Made by a program: the position numbers and the translations under genes. Under the pieces are notes generated by a model. That model was given only the letters and a program-made list of their open reading frames with translations. It was not told where the DNA came from and ran no database searches. A DNA stretch of 34,897 nt, from contig FN649734.1 of assembly GCA_000310025.1 (NCBI GenBank), positions 1,882,896 through 1,917,792 on the forward strand, read 5' to 3'. Position 1 is the first letter of the stretch. Each line of letters opens with the position of its first letter. The stretch is from Ectocarpus siliculosus. Its lineage: Eukaryota; Sar; Phaeophyceae; Ectocarpales; Ectocarpaceae. This document shows positions 1 through 13,800 of this stretch, piece by piece.

Positions 1-3000
1 AGTTGGGGGGGGGGGGGGGAGGAGGGGGCCTCGCCCCTTTCGCTTCGAACGAACTTGCTTGTTGCGAAATATTGACTAACTGACCCTTCGGGCAGTCTTA
101 CCGACCGTTGTTTTCTGGCCTTCTGACTGCGTACAAAACGTGTACCTCGCGCTGCACTGTTGCGAGCAGTGGAGACGAACGGGTCGATATCTGCGGAGGA
201 GGTGGTGGTCACGGCTCTTAAGGTGGGGTTTATGACTGTACACGCTGGTGGTGGTGGCTCGTGCTGTCTCCGTTTGATTCATTCATTCCCTCGCCGCTGC
301 TGCCGTGTTGTCAACCGGTCTGTTCCCGTCAGTCCTCTTGTGCCAACTCTTGTCAAGGCCAGCTACTGCTGCCTTTGTCGTAGTAGGAACTGTAGAAGCC
401 GTAATCGCGCCATTCGATTAGTCAGCGCTGACTACTCCAATTGTGTGATTGCAGCTTCTTTTAAAGTTCGTCGTGGGTTCGAGACTCATACTTTTAAACC
501 CGTAGTTTCCGGTGCTCGACTGGCCGTCCCGGTGGCACCGCGACAGCTGAAGAGTTCTAGGAAAACACGCCAGGGCTTGTTGGCGCTTAGTTTGTGTTCT
601 CTTAATCTCTCCTGCGATTGTTGTTGCTTGGGTGTTCTGGTCGATGCCTCTCCAGTGATGCATTCGTGAGAGGCACTCCGGAAAAACCCTTCTTTCTGGC
701 CGTACTGCATCGCCGTCAAGATTAGGGTTTGGGACGTTTTCTTTTTCTGCAAAGGCGGAGCGAGGCCGTGTCGCGAGAAACTTGCAAGTTTGGGTGGATA
801 TTTTCAACAACTTCCCGCTCCCCTCACTCTCATGGAGTAACGTGCCTGTAGAAAACACTCTATTTATCAAGTCCACAGCAGCATTTGACAGCATCGAGTT
901 ATTGGACTCCGCGACATGTGGCAGAGGATGTCGACCGAGTCACCCCCAGGTGCTATTACGGCTGTCCTACCTGGCACACATGCCATGAAACCCGCAATTT
1001 GTGAAGCTCGAAAACTTGTGCTTGATGTCTTCGCTGTTGGTCCGTGCACTGCTGTTCGCGCGCGGGTGGGTGTCGATAATCGACAACTACAGGTGATTTC
1101 CGAGAAGCTGCTGAACCTGAGAAATGACCTCATGCGAATGGGCGACGATCAGCCTTGGAAAGGGGAGTGAGGATGTTGGCTTGCCGCCGCATTCCGCCAG
1201 AAAGAGGCGGTGCTTGTCAAATCGTAGAGTCTACGGAGGGCTGTTCGGCAGGATGATGTGCCATGAACCGCGACCGCTATAATCTTCAGCCGAAACACTG
1301 CTGGCTGGACTCAATTCTTCCTTCGTTTTGGCGGCAAGTTATTGTCGATTTTGTGTGAGTTCAAAGACAAGCAAGGTACCGGTAGACGGTAACAACAGCA
1401 GCAGTAACTTTTTGACGGCAACAGTGACGTGTTGTGATCGATCAACGCGTCATAACCGTTGGCACGTGTATGATAGTATCGCGTCACTACTGCTGTAGGT
1501 GAAGGGCCTTGCCAGCGACAACCACGTGGTGGCTGCATGTTGCTCGCGGTGTTCCGAGAGAAACAGAGAAAGAATTAAGGAATAATAAATGCACACAGAA
1601 AGACTACCCATTCGAGACATACAGTCCAACGAAGGTCGCGTACACACAAGAGTTGTGCCGTTGTTCCATTGGCAGGGTATGTAGATGACAGCAGTTAGTT
1701 GCTGGATTTCCGGCGGGTGGTATTCTTGGTATAAATAGGCACTTCTTTCTTTGCTTTTCTCCGCGCATTGCAGACAGCTGCTGCCGCTGCTGCTGCTGCT
1801 GCTGCTGCTGTTGTGCAGCCCGTACACAGCATGCAGTACAAATCCCTAAATGCAGGCACGAAACATGCAGACGTGCGTGAAAGGTGATACCCCGCCGGCC
1901 CGGCTCTTTCAGGCCGTGAAGTTGTGTATGTATCCATCTGCGTGTCTGTCCCAATGAGGATACTGCTGCCGACATTTTGGTGTACTTACAGGTGTAGGCA
2001 AGGCGCGGTGCTACGGCCGCTGTTGTTGTGCAATGCATGCGTAGTAAGCGCAAAGATCTTTTCTGATCTTTTCGGGAGAATCTCTACAGGTTCCGTCCTT
2101 ACTACTACTGTACTGCTTGCTGTGCTGCTGTGTTGCGTCCTTCGCCGCAAGCACCGCCATGGGGAGTTCGCTCTCAGGGGGCGCGGAGCGTTGCCTCTTT
2201 GCCATATCTCCAGCATCGACTGGCTAATATTGAATCTTTCAATAGTCCCTGTTGGGAGTAGACGCCGGAGTTGGAACGTTCGATTCTGTTCGGTGCTACG
2301 AAGCAGCGTTGTGCGTGTGTTCGTGTGTAGGAGCTCTGTTTGGCCTGCTGCGTGGGTCGCACGCGCAGACAGCCCGCGCTCTTGAGTTGCATCTCGTTGG
2401 CGCGGGCTGATGATCCTGCAACACCTATCTATCTATGTAAACTCGCCGTTCCCCCAAAAGTTTACGTATGCATACGCATGTCTTTGCTGTCCGATGCACA
2501 CACACATAGATGCAGTCGGATGCGATCATGTGAGGTGTGCAGACGTGTAGATAATCGATGCTGCCACTAAACATGCAAGAAGAAGAGGCGAGCGGCAGCG
2601 GTATACTGCAGCAGTACTCCACGATGGCATGTACTACTTTGTGCCCACCAACACAGACAGACCCCGATCCACACCAAGATCATTCTGTCTTAGAAGCTTC
2701 CTCGGACCTCACTATCTTACGATGCATATACCAAGACATGGTCTGTCTTGCTTGTCTCTGTCGGTAAGTCGTGTCAGACCACAGCAACGTCAACCGGAAC
2801 ACTGGAAGCCTCTATACACTCTACACACCGTCCGCGACAGTCCCGAGACTGTCCCGAAAAAGAGCGAGTGCGCCGACGACGCTGACCGGACCGTTTCAGC
2901 GTAGTTGGCGGGGTGGCGCAGCACCCCTACCCCCCCCCCTAAGCGCGCTGAAACTAAGTTCCAGACTGCCAGTGCGAGGCAACCAGGCTTCTTCTCTGGA

Positions 3001-3178
3001 TCTCTGCGCCGCTGCTGTGGCATGAGGAGGCAAGTCAGCCAGGCCTACAGGTGTTTCTTTGAGAAATACCCCGTGTTTCCCGACACAGGAACGAGCGGCA
3101 AGTAATTACAGTTCGCAGGAAACACCCTAAACACCATAACGCAGGCGCACACAGCACATAGGCAAAAAAAAAAAAAGG
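1..3178. other. Upstream region with no supportable gene
   Basis: Begins with a 14-base poly-G run at 6-19. Several open frames exist, but codon patterns are not convincing. The best is 916-1170 on +, whose end (VISEKLLNLRNDLMRMGDDQ) looks helical. A GCT/CTG microsatellite lies at 1776-1812 and poly-A at about 3165-3177. The ankyrin promoter and 5' UTR probably lie in the last few hundred bases; no clear TATA box was identified. Confidence 0.6.
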
Positions 3179-3214
3179 ATGTGCACACGCAGCAGCGGGG
3201 AAAAGAAAACAACA

Positions 3215-3439
3215 ATGGGAGAAGACGAAGCCACCTCTGTTGCTGCTGCTAACGGTGACGCCCCAGCAATTGGCATGGCGGCGAGTAGCAGGCGAGGAGA
3301 CAGCCTGCACCTGGCGGCGAGCCGCGGAAAGTTGTACCGCGTTGCCGCGTGCCTTTCCAAGGGAGACGACCCCGATGAGGTCGACCCGTACCTCCGGACG
3401 CCGCTGGCAATTTCATGCGCAGATGGAGGTCACCTTGAG
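3215..3439 (+). CDS. Ankyrin gene exon 1
   Basis: Encodes the N-terminus, repeat 1 (GDSLHLAASRGKLYRVAACL) and the first half of repeat 2, ending GGHLE. The donor is GAG|GTATGT and the exon ends in phase 0. An in-frame ATG at 3179 would add 12 residues but follows a poly-A run and has poor context. Confidence 0.8.
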
Positions 3440-6400
3440 GTATGTATGTACATTCGCTGTATGGCACCAGGAGAGACGTGTGGGCAGCAGCAGCAGTGCA
3501 CGTGACGGGTCGTACCAAAACGGCACTCCTCTCGCGCGAGCTCCTGCTGCTGCGGTGACGCGGTGACTAAAATAACTGCTATCGATGTTGATGTTGCTTC
3601 GCGCCTTGTCTGTCAAGCTGTTGCTGTGCCAATTTCATCTCGGCTGCTGCTGCTACTGCTACTTGTTGCACAATTGTTCTGCTACTGCAAATCCGCGACC
3701 ACCACCCTCGGCTCTGCAACATGGAGGTGGCCAGGGTGCTCCTGCGGGCGGGGGCCGAGGTCAACCTTCGAACCCCCGAAGGCACGCCGCTGGAGATACT
3801 GTTGCAGGATCCCAACCCCAACCCTACCCTCGTGAGGGAGCTGGTGATCGCCGGAGCCAACCTGGGGTGCAGAGGTATGTGCGTGTGTACATACATTATG
3901 CTCCAGCATAGCTAGATGCTGCTTGTAAGAAGAGTAGGTTTTTCAGGCGCGCAATTATTGTGGTGGTCCCAAGCCAAGCTACCGTAGCACTCGGTCGTTT
4001 TGTGCCTCCGGACCTCGAGACATGCTGGCAACATGAGGAGGGGGAGGGGGCTTTCCTGAGCACACCAATGGATCGCCGGTGATGCGCGTTGATACGTAGT
4101 GGCCTTGGGGGGCGGGGGACGTCGGGATTCTCGTGTTGGAATTGTTTCGAAGAAGTTGATCCTGAAACACAAACAAACTCAGAGCAGAAAGGGCAAAAAA
4201 AATGTTTTAAGGTGTCACGACAGGTATCTTACTTTTTACAGCAGTATTTGCACCTTTCAAGCTGTGTGCTGCGGTAGATCCGACTTGATGTTGTCATGTT
4301 ATCGAAGTCTGCTGCTGGTGGCTAGCTTTCATTTTGATTGGAAGAGGCTGGCTCTATTCACGCCTCGGATTTCTGCCTGTCCTTCGAGTACCCACGAATA
4401 AACTGTTGGGATAAGTTGTGCAGCAGGTAACCCTTACCCAGAGATTGTACCTGTACAATCGTGCGTACAGTTCGGTTTTGGGAAGAAACGATTTAAGATT
4501 CCCATCGTTTGTACGTCAGAAACGCTAAAAATATTACTCGTCTACAGTAAATTAAACCACAGGTTCACCCTTTGTCAGGCTACTGCCGATCAATCGGTGC
4601 GTCCAGACAGCTTCGCGAAAATATTGTGGTGTAACAGCAGTTGGGTCCGGCGACGGAAACTACTGCTGGAGGTTAGACTGCACGAGTATCTCAAACGGGT
4701 AGTAGTCTTTCTGTGTGATGTATTTTTCCTAGTTAGTAAACCTGACGAGATGACGGCAGGTCTGGCGTACCCAGCGGAAAAATTGTACGATACACACACA
4801 CATCTGACGGGTTTTAGAGCGATCCGCCGAGTTGCTGATGAATTGCGCAACTACCTGTCAACGTTGTACATGGTATTGCGGCACACACAGCAGCAGAGGA
4901 GACGTTGGATATATTTACGAGAGTCACGACAGGCACCATTTTTCGAGCGCATCAATCCGTTCCATCCAGCAGAAATGACGATCCAAAAGAGGTGGTGTCG
5001 GCTCCGACGAGTGAATGAATAAATGTCTAGTGGCTTCAGCAAGGCGGGCTTCCTTGGGAAGACAGAGCGATCCGTCCATCCTTCGAAATCTCAGTTTCCC
5101 TTGGATCGACGAAGACACGACAGCGAGAGAGATGCAGTCCAGTTTTCTCCACCGGATGCAAATACGTGCACACTGCTGACTTCTCAGTGAACAAGGCGTT
5201 AAACGTCAGACTCAAGTAGTAGTTCCGGTGTTGAGCAGATATTCCTCAAAAACTGCTGTAAATGGAAAGAGTCTACTGAGCACATCCCTGTCGAACGGGG
5301 TAATACCCCCAATGGGTAGTCTTCAAATACGTACCAGACATACTTTGCAGCGGGAGCGTATGGTATCGAGGTGGACCTCGCACAATTCTGCTCCAGCAGA
5401 CACACCAAAAAAAGGCGATTTCGTTACTTAGAGAGAAACCTTGACCTTAACCTTGCTTCGTGAACTACCTACCGTCGTCTGCTGGCTGCCGGCGAGACAC
5501 CGCATTCCCCTCCCCTCCGCCCACCCACCGGCCTCAGTAGCGTTCACTCCCCCAAAATTGTGGGACAAAAATTGGTCCAGGCTTTGATTTACCCCCCCCG
5601 GGAGAAGACCATAAAAACAGGCTACCGTCAAACACCCCCCTCCCAATATTTCCCCTGGATTCTCCCCCCGTGGTAGTCAAATATTTTCCTTGCCACAAAA
5701 TGGCCCGCCCCCCCATCTCTCCCCTTCGCTTCTCCCCCCGGATCTAAAGGTAGGTCAAATATTTTCCGACGAGTCACCGCTCCGGGTAGATATGTAGAAT
5801 GCATGGTTCTATCATTTTCCCCGTTGTTTTTTGTTTTTGGTGTCACGGCGAAGGAAAATGAAAATGAATTACCCCGTTTTTCGGCACCGAGAACTCACGC
5901 TGCCGCTACTGCTGTAGGACCTGACGGTTCGGTCAAGCCTTGTCGGGGTGAATGGGCCCGTTGGCGGGTAGAGATCGCTGTTTGGGAGGCGGATCCCTTC
6001 CTCCTCTTATTCTTTTTTCTTCGGATTGGGGGTGTAGAAGCCGAAATCAGACCGTGAGACCCGCCTAGTCTAATGGAGACTTAGTCTAGTGAGCCTTCGT
6101 CTAACGGAAACTTGGCCGTAGTCTTGTGGAGACTCAGTCAGACCTGTGAGCCTCGTCTAAAGGAGACTTAGTCAGCGTAGTCTTGTGGAGACTTAAGTCA
6201 GCCCAGTCTACGGGAGACTAGAATGGAGACTAGTCAGCCTAGCCTAATGGAGACTTAAGTCAGCATAGTCTAGTGGAGATTAGCCAGCCTAATGGCGACA
6301 AGGGGGTCAGCTTCTTCTTCCGATCCGTGAGTGAGGGAGGGAGCGTTTCAAGAAACTATTTTCTGTTTTTCATGCCTTCGTTGTTTTAGCACCATTGACC

Positions 6401-8423
6401 GCGCGTCCTCTCGACATGATTCCCACAGGACCGATCACCGAGGGTGTGGGGGCGTACTCTTATGTTTTGCAAGCCTTAGCGGTTCGACCATTGACCACGT
6501 GCCCTTGAGAGGACGGGGGGGAGGAGAGGGAATCCTCCCCCGGGAAGATTCCCTCCCGGGGTATGTGTATGTAGCAGCGGATATTTTAGGCACACCCGAA
6601 GACTTGCAACGTAGGCTCCTTCCGTAGGCGGCGGGGCAATAGGATCCCACGTTCGAATGTATTTACCTTTCACCCACCAAGAATAAGGGAACACCACTAC
6701 TGCACGCAGTCGGAAAGAGTCCTGCGAGCCCAATTAACCGCAACACAGCACTGCAGCTCGCATTGTACACACTTACCTGTTTGCGAGACGTTTGATCGAA
6801 GTCGACAGTGAAGAAGTGAGGTGGTTTCGCCGTGCGAAAAAGAGCGCTTGAGTTTGTGGAGATCGGTGCCGGTGCGACACCGAGGGAAGAGAAAATAACG
6901 GTAATGGAAGTCGTCGTGAAGGAGGGAGAAATTGGCCTTTGTTGTAAGAGGAGCACCAATAATGTATGTAAGGATGATCGGAAGAGCGAGTGGTATCGGT
7001 TGCCAGCAAGGGAGCGTGGGGCACCTGCGTACGCACCCCGATCCACACCTGGTCTCGCGGCGCCGTCTGTTTTTGAGCCGCACTGACACGAACGAATTTT
7101 CATTGGTCAACCGGTTAACGCGGTCGATGCTAACAACAAAACATACACACACACGCGCGCGCGCGCTCGATTCTCGCTCCCCGTTCCGTTTGTTGTTTTT
7201 TCCAGATCCCAAGGGCTACCTCCCGATCCAGCGAGCTGCCGCTAACGGGCTGACGGCCGCGCTAAGAGAGCTGCTCAGCAGCAGCAGCACCACCATTACC
7301 AAGAGAAGAAAAAGAGGGATCGGCAAGATCGACCTCGATGCGACGGTGCCACAGAGCGGGAAGACGGTGGGAGTCCCGCCGCTCGTTTAGCCTCTTCTTA
7401 GCATGACACGGTTTTCTTTGACAGATTTAAGACGGTAGTGTGACAAAGGCTCTCGACCTCTAATGTCGGCCCCGCTCTTATTGTAAAGGCACCCTCTTGT
7501 ACTGGGCCCACGACCGTGTTTTGAAACGTTTGATCATCAGTTGCTCGAAGACCCCACAACATCGTTAAATGACACGCTGGTATCCAGTTTTTTTGCGAGA
7601 CGGGAAACTTGATGACGTAGCGACCACTCTCCGGGTATTCGTTCTCGACCAAACTTCAAATCCGGCCATCCAAACATGCCTACCCACGTTTGCAAGTTTG
7701 AAGGGAGTTTTTTTGTTTTTTTCTGCTTAGAACGGAGCGTGTAGCTTGTTGTGTCACCACCACCACCGGCGGCGGCATCTGATTGGTCAAGGTGTACTCG
7801 GAGGTCGGTGAAGTTGATGCCCCCCGTGGGGATGCCGCACACGAGCAGCGGCGCGCCTCCCCGTGAGATGTGGGCGAGGCTTGCAGCACATACGTGCAAG
7901 CAGGATGTATGCACCGGTGCCACCCTTCACAGCAGACTACATACACTCCAAAGCCACCCGCAAGGGCCTCGTATTCTCCTGCCCGTGTCCCTACATCTTT
8001 TGTTGTCTCTCACACGGCGGTATCGTTTATTCCCCCTCTCGTTTGTAGGGGTACGAGGTCTATTGTCTACCGACTACGGCATGTGCGTTTTCATGATTAC
8101 ACCCTCCTCTGGGAGAACCTTTTCTAGCCACCTTTGGCAGAGTAGGAAGGAACGATTGGCCGTCGGTGATCGGTCCTGTGGTAAACAATGCTCCGTCCCC
8201 TTCCGAGGACGACTGGTCTAAGCGCTAAGGCATGCAAATACACAAGAGCACCCTACCGCCGCACACCGTTTTCCTGCGAGCAGGCTCTCGTGCTAGGGGC
8301 CCGGATGGGCCACGTGGAGATCGTGCAGATGCTTCTAGGGGCCGGAGCTAGCGCCTCCCTGGCGGACAGGAGAGGCTGGACTGCCCTCCACTTCGCCTCA
8401 TGGAAGGGGCATCTTCGTGAGTC

Positions 8424-8454
<31 letters not shown>

Positions 8455-10821
8455 GTTGGTGTTGGTGTATTGGTGTTGATGTTGATGTTGGTGGTGTTGA
8501 TGTTGGTGTTGTTGATGTAGTTGTTGTTGTTGTTGTTGTTGTTGTTGGTGTTGGTGTTGTTGTTGGCGGTGTTGCTGTTGCTGTTGTTATTGTTGCTGTC
8601 GTTGGTGTTAGTGCTGCGGTGCTGCAGATCAGAGCCTGGTCCAGTCAGAACCCAGCGTGCTCCGACCCGCCCTTGTAGGGGTGCGAGGTCAATGGTCTAA
8701 CGACTACGGCATGCACGACTAAGAGTACACCCCCCCACACACACACACAGGTGTTGTTTGGGAGTTGCTGGGAGCGGGGGTGAATTCGGCGCCGCTCTCG
8801 GACAAGCTGTGGACACCGTTGTTGGCAGCGGCGTTGGGGGGGCACTCGGTGATCGTACGGCAGCTTATCGGGGCCGGGGCGAGCGTTTCGGAGAGGACGT
8901 CGAAAGGCTGGAACGCCCTGCACATGGCGTCGCAAGCGGGACACACCGGTGTGTATAGTTGGTGGCCGCCGCCGCTGCTGCTGCTGCTGCTGCTGCTGTT
9001 TGTTTTGTGTTCAACAACTGCGCTTGGTGTGGTTGACAGCTGCTGCTGCTTCTTCTTCTTCTTCTTCTTCTTCTGCTGCTGCTGCTGCTGCTGCTGCAGT
9101 TTGTTTTGTGTTAGCAACTACGTGCGAATATTTTGTGTTCTTCCTGCGTTGTCGCGCACATCCTGGTGGGCCAGAATGAGAGCGGGGACCTGAGCAGCAC
9201 GCGAATCGAAAACAATGCCGCACGATTTTTCGCGTCTTGTTTCATGAGACTACCAGCCCCGCCCCCTGTTAACGAGAAGGTCACGCGTACTTTTGGGTCT
9301 ATCGATGCTTGAGGTTGTTGTTGTTGTTGTTGCTGTTGTTGCTGCTGCTGTTGTCTTGAGATAAAAAAAAAACGTTTCGTTCTACCCAGTATCTTCTTCT
9401 GTCCGTACTACTCCAACACTTGGATGCTTGAGGTTTTTGTTTTGAGCCTACCCTCCCCCCGATGGAACATGTTTTTGAGGCACCTTTGGCAAAGTAGGAA
9501 GGAACGATTTGCCAACGGTGGTCGGTCCTGTGGGGACAACGCTCCGTCCTCTCGAGCACGCCTGGTCTAACGACTAAGGCATGCAAAAATAAATATGAGT
9601 ACGCCCCCCCACCCCCACCCCCAATGATGTTGTGGGTTGTCATCCATTCATCACACGTGGTGCGAGCATTACTGGCGGTCAAGGGTGTAGCCGCTAAGGC
9701 ACGCGAAACGTTAGAGTACGCCCCCCCTCCCCCCGATGGTGTTGTACGTTGTCACCCATCCTTCAGACGTGGTGCGAGCGTTGCTGGTGGCCGGCGCCGA
9801 TGTGGATGCCGTGGGGGACAAGGGTTGGACGGCTCTCATGACGGCGGCCGCGGATGGAAACGGGGAGATTGTCAGAGAGCTGCTCGACATGGGGGCGGAT
9901 TTCGACATCCGCAACGATAAGGGCTGCACCGCGCTTATCATGGCCTCCCGCAACGGCTTCGCAGGTGCGCCCGCTGCCGCCCGTTGCTGTGTTTTTGGTT
10001 GTTTTTTTTTACTTTTTGGGTTGAGGGAAAAGAGAGTGCTGCACTCTGCTCTGGTTATGAATCGAGAGCAAGCACCGTGGGTAGGGTGCCTCAAGGGTAG
10101 GACCCTTCTGTGTGGCCACGGATTAGAAATAGACATTACCAGTACTTCTGTTCTTCGACGGGAAGACAGGGGGGTGTAGACATATCCTTGCTCAAGAGTG
10201 TCTTGGACGGAATGCGATACAGGGGAAGGGGACTAGAGAGTACTGTGAGGATGCCTGTACATTTCGTTTGGGTGACAGAGTCATTTGGAGCTCCTGCACA
10301 GGCAGAGGCGCTGCAAGCGCCAACTCAAAGATGCGCTAGATGGCTATCTTGCAGAGCCTGTTACCCACAGGGGAGATATCGATGTGTGCTGCTTGGGCAA
10401 TCGTAGAAACAAAGGTACAGTAGTGCTCCGGTAGCGATCGCCAAGGATTTATTACGAATTTATCCCTGACGCTTGCGTATCGATGGAGACGGATTCATTG
10501 TGGTGTATTAAGAAAAAAGACAGCAGACAAGATGCACACATGAGCGATGAGTTTTGTTCGCTTGGGGGATGTAGATGGGCGGATATCGTGAACCAGAGCG
10601 GGCACGACGCTGGTCTCGGATATGGCTCATCGTTGCTGATCGATTCCCCGCGATATACGCCGGTGCTGCTGCTTCGTGAGTCTTTTAGCTGTCGTCCCAG
10701 TCTTTCTTACTACTGCTGCTGATGCTGCTGCTAATGCTAATGCTAATGCTAATGCTAATGCCGCGCGATCTACTTCGCCATGCTGCTTCGTGATTCTTTT
10801 CTCTGTCGTCCCAATCTTTCT

Positions 10822-10873
<52 letters not shown>

Positions 10874-13800
10874 GCTGCTGCAGACGTGGTTCGGAGCTTC
10901 CTCGAGCTCGGGGCCGACACGACCGCCAAGATGACCGGCGGCTGGACGGCTCTCTCGGCAGCGTGCGCGGGGGGGCACGATCTGACGGCAAAGTACCTGC
11001 TCCGGGCGGGGGCGGACCCCAACGAGCAGGACGACCTGGGCCGCACCCTGCTCCACGACGCGGCGGAGGACTGCCGCTGGGACGTCGTCAGGTACGCGCG
11101 CAAGCGTGGGAGAAGGACATGCTGACGGCAGCAACAATGGTGTTGTCCGATGGCATCGGTACTTCAGACATGATGCAGCACCATGGCTGTCTGATAGTAT
11201 TGGTACTTCAGACATGATGCTGCAACATTGCTGTCTGGTACTATTGATGGTTGGTAATTCAGAAGGACTCTGGCAGTCGTCCAACTCGTGCGTCCGTTCC
11301 CGCCCCCTGTCGGCAGAACCCTTTGAACTAGAAATTTGTTCGTGTTTATTGTCCCGCTACGAGACTGACGTCTTTTTTGAACTGGAAATTGTTCGTGCTT
11401 ATTGTCCCGCTACGAGACTAACGTCTTTTTTTAACTAGAGATTGTTCTTGTTTATTGTCCCGCTACGAGATTGACATTTTTTCATTGGTCAGCCGGTTGG
11501 CGCGGTCGATGCCAACATTAAGAACACACACACGCATACCGCCGCCGCATTCTACACAAAGCTAGTGCACTCCCCGGCGCAATACCTAACTCCCCGAAGA
11601 TTTTTCGGGTTGAACACTCACAGGGTACAGCAGTAGGCGGTCGTTCTTCTTTGTGGCGACGTTTGCGTCTCCAACCCCTGGACAGGAAAGAAACGCACAA
11701 AAACGAGTTTAAACGGACCTTGCGCGCAGGTTGTCGTTCGCCGCAAACCCAACCCGCCAGACAGACACACAGACACACAAGTGCTTGCTTGCGGTTCAGA
11801 TCAATGATGCACCTCGCTTCACTTTTGCGCGCTTAAATTTAAACGTGCAGAGAGCTCCTGCGGGCGGGAGCGGACCCCAATGTCGTGACGCACGCGGGGG
11901 AGACGCCGTTGTCTTTGGCCGGGCTGGGCGGAAGCTTCGAGGTACTATACGATTTTGTCGTGGTATTTATGTACACGCGGCGGTATATACATATGTTGGT
12001 GCGCGATTGATAAAGGCGTCATTGGCAACACATATATATTTGAACGCGCCTGCGCAACCCGTGAGATTTACAGTGTGGCTCGGCGAAGGATGATGAGGTA
12101 TCGTACGGCTTACGGCAGACGGGGCGCCAGCGTTGTTGCTTCCCGGGACGCAGGTCGATGGTGAATTGCTGCCGTTACAACAATGTACTTCCTCCTGCAC
12201 ATCAGTATGTCCGTTATTTCACGCATGTCATATCTCCTGAAGGGTGGGTGGAGTGTACAATGCTGTAGTTAGGTTGGATGAAGATAAATGGTCAAGGAGA
12301 TTCTCATGCAAATAAACAAATCAGAGCTTGTGTATGTATATTTGCATATTTTTCTAGCGAATATTTATACAGTGTTCTCTTTGCTTCCGGAGAATGGGCA
12401 ACATACGGCCATTTGGGAGCCGACTGGCTTTTTTTGAGCCGCTGGATCATGCAGGAGGCTGCGCCACAAACAAAAATGGTTTTCAAACAAAGTTTTCAAA
12501 AATACCACCGCCAACGGCATCGGACACCGTTAAGGGTTCGTGTAAACAAACACAACACACGTTTACTCTCGAGGAAGTACCTACGTTCCCCGTTCCATGT
12601 ATCCCATGGTTGCATCGTAGTTCCCGCTTGGCCAAAAACAGCTAGTAGTGGGTGGTCATGCAGAACAACTTTTGAAAGGTAGGAAGGGGAACGCTTGTTG
12701 TTTCTTTCTACCCTCAGTGCACCGGCCTTGTACCACCGTGACCTTGCTTGCGGGTGTGGCTGTGGGGTGCGTACAGCTATCTTTGTCGCCTGGGCAAAGT
12801 CTGCTCTTGGCGCGATATATCCAAAGCAATATCGTAGGGGGAAAGGTGGGGCAATTAAACAAAACCATTTTTGTGAAAAAAGCTCCTGTGTGACCCCGGC
12901 TGATACGTCTGGTATACATGTACGCCGAAAGGCCTGTACACCGGCGCCAGAACAGATAGGTCGAACACACCCATACGCACCCTATCGTCGAAGGGGTGAT
13001 GTAGCATCCCGACTCAGCGCCAACGTCGTGCGTTCCGTTGCGAAACAAGATATAGCCTATTTGCCTCTGTCGAAGGGGTGATGTGGCGTCCAGGCTCAAT
13101 GCCGACGTTGTGCGTTCGTTCGGTTGCGAAACCCACGGCCAATAACAGGTCATAAGGGAGCTACTGCAGGCGGGGGCGGAGCCTCTGGCCGTAGCTCCGA
13201 GGGCGGCGGCGATGACCCCGCGCATGCCAGCGAAGGGCGTCTCGCCCTCGACCAATTCAACCATCAGCACAGCTAGTTCTTCCGAGAAATGGAGGTGGGG
13301 TTACTAGTTTTGATCCTGTGAAGTTGAAGTGTTTTTGTTTTGTTGCGTTTGTGTTTTTTTTTCGAAACGATATTCCTCTGCATCTGGGGTTGGTGGAGTT
13401 CGCGACGACGTGAGTGTAGTACCTTTTGCAACGGCTGCACGGTAGAGTGCGATGTGGAGAAAAAAATCATCGTGGCGACTCCTTTTCCGTCGGAGCGCAA
13501 CCTCCACCCGAAACCCCAACAAAAAGCGGCGGCACGGCGAGATCTACGGAGATCAGGAGGAAAAAATGCGAAATACTTCCATCCGCGGATGAAAGATAGG
13601 CCTCTATAGTTAAACGAAGTATTAAGAAAAAGAAAGTTAACAAATAACATAATTTGTCACACGCAGCCTTGAGGTTCTCGAGGGTAATGTACCTGTGCTT
13701 GTGACCAGAAACGATTTCCATTGCCCAGACCCAGCAACTCTCGCTTGCGGAAGGGCCTAGGGTACAAACCGGGCGAACTCCGAGATCACGCCTACCTTTG

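Larger units (their letters stand above)
3875..7205 (+). other. Long intron 2 of the ankyrin gene
   Basis: A 3.3-kb GTATGT...CAG intron. It contains a chance-length open frame at 4597-5022, a C-rich tract at 5480-5760 with two copies of TCAAATATTTTCC, a tandem array at 6064-6300, and a dispersed repeat near its 3' end (7097-7160). The phase-1 join across it reads in frame through a regular ankyrin repeat, so no skipped exon is needed. Confidence 0.7.

Noticed and set aside
2558-2763. Open frame from an ATG at 2558 ending exactly at a GTAAGT donor (TGTCG|GTAAGT), possibly an extra 5' exon of the ankyrin gene
   Set aside because: A phase-2 join to AG sites at about 3194-3197 is possible, but those acceptors have no pyrimidine tract and the peptide has no recognisable domain. 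The ATG at 3215 suffices.
4597-5022. 141-codon open frame in ankyrin intron 2
   Set aside because: No recognisable domain, AT-rich codons unlike the real exons, and the exons on either side join in phase without it.
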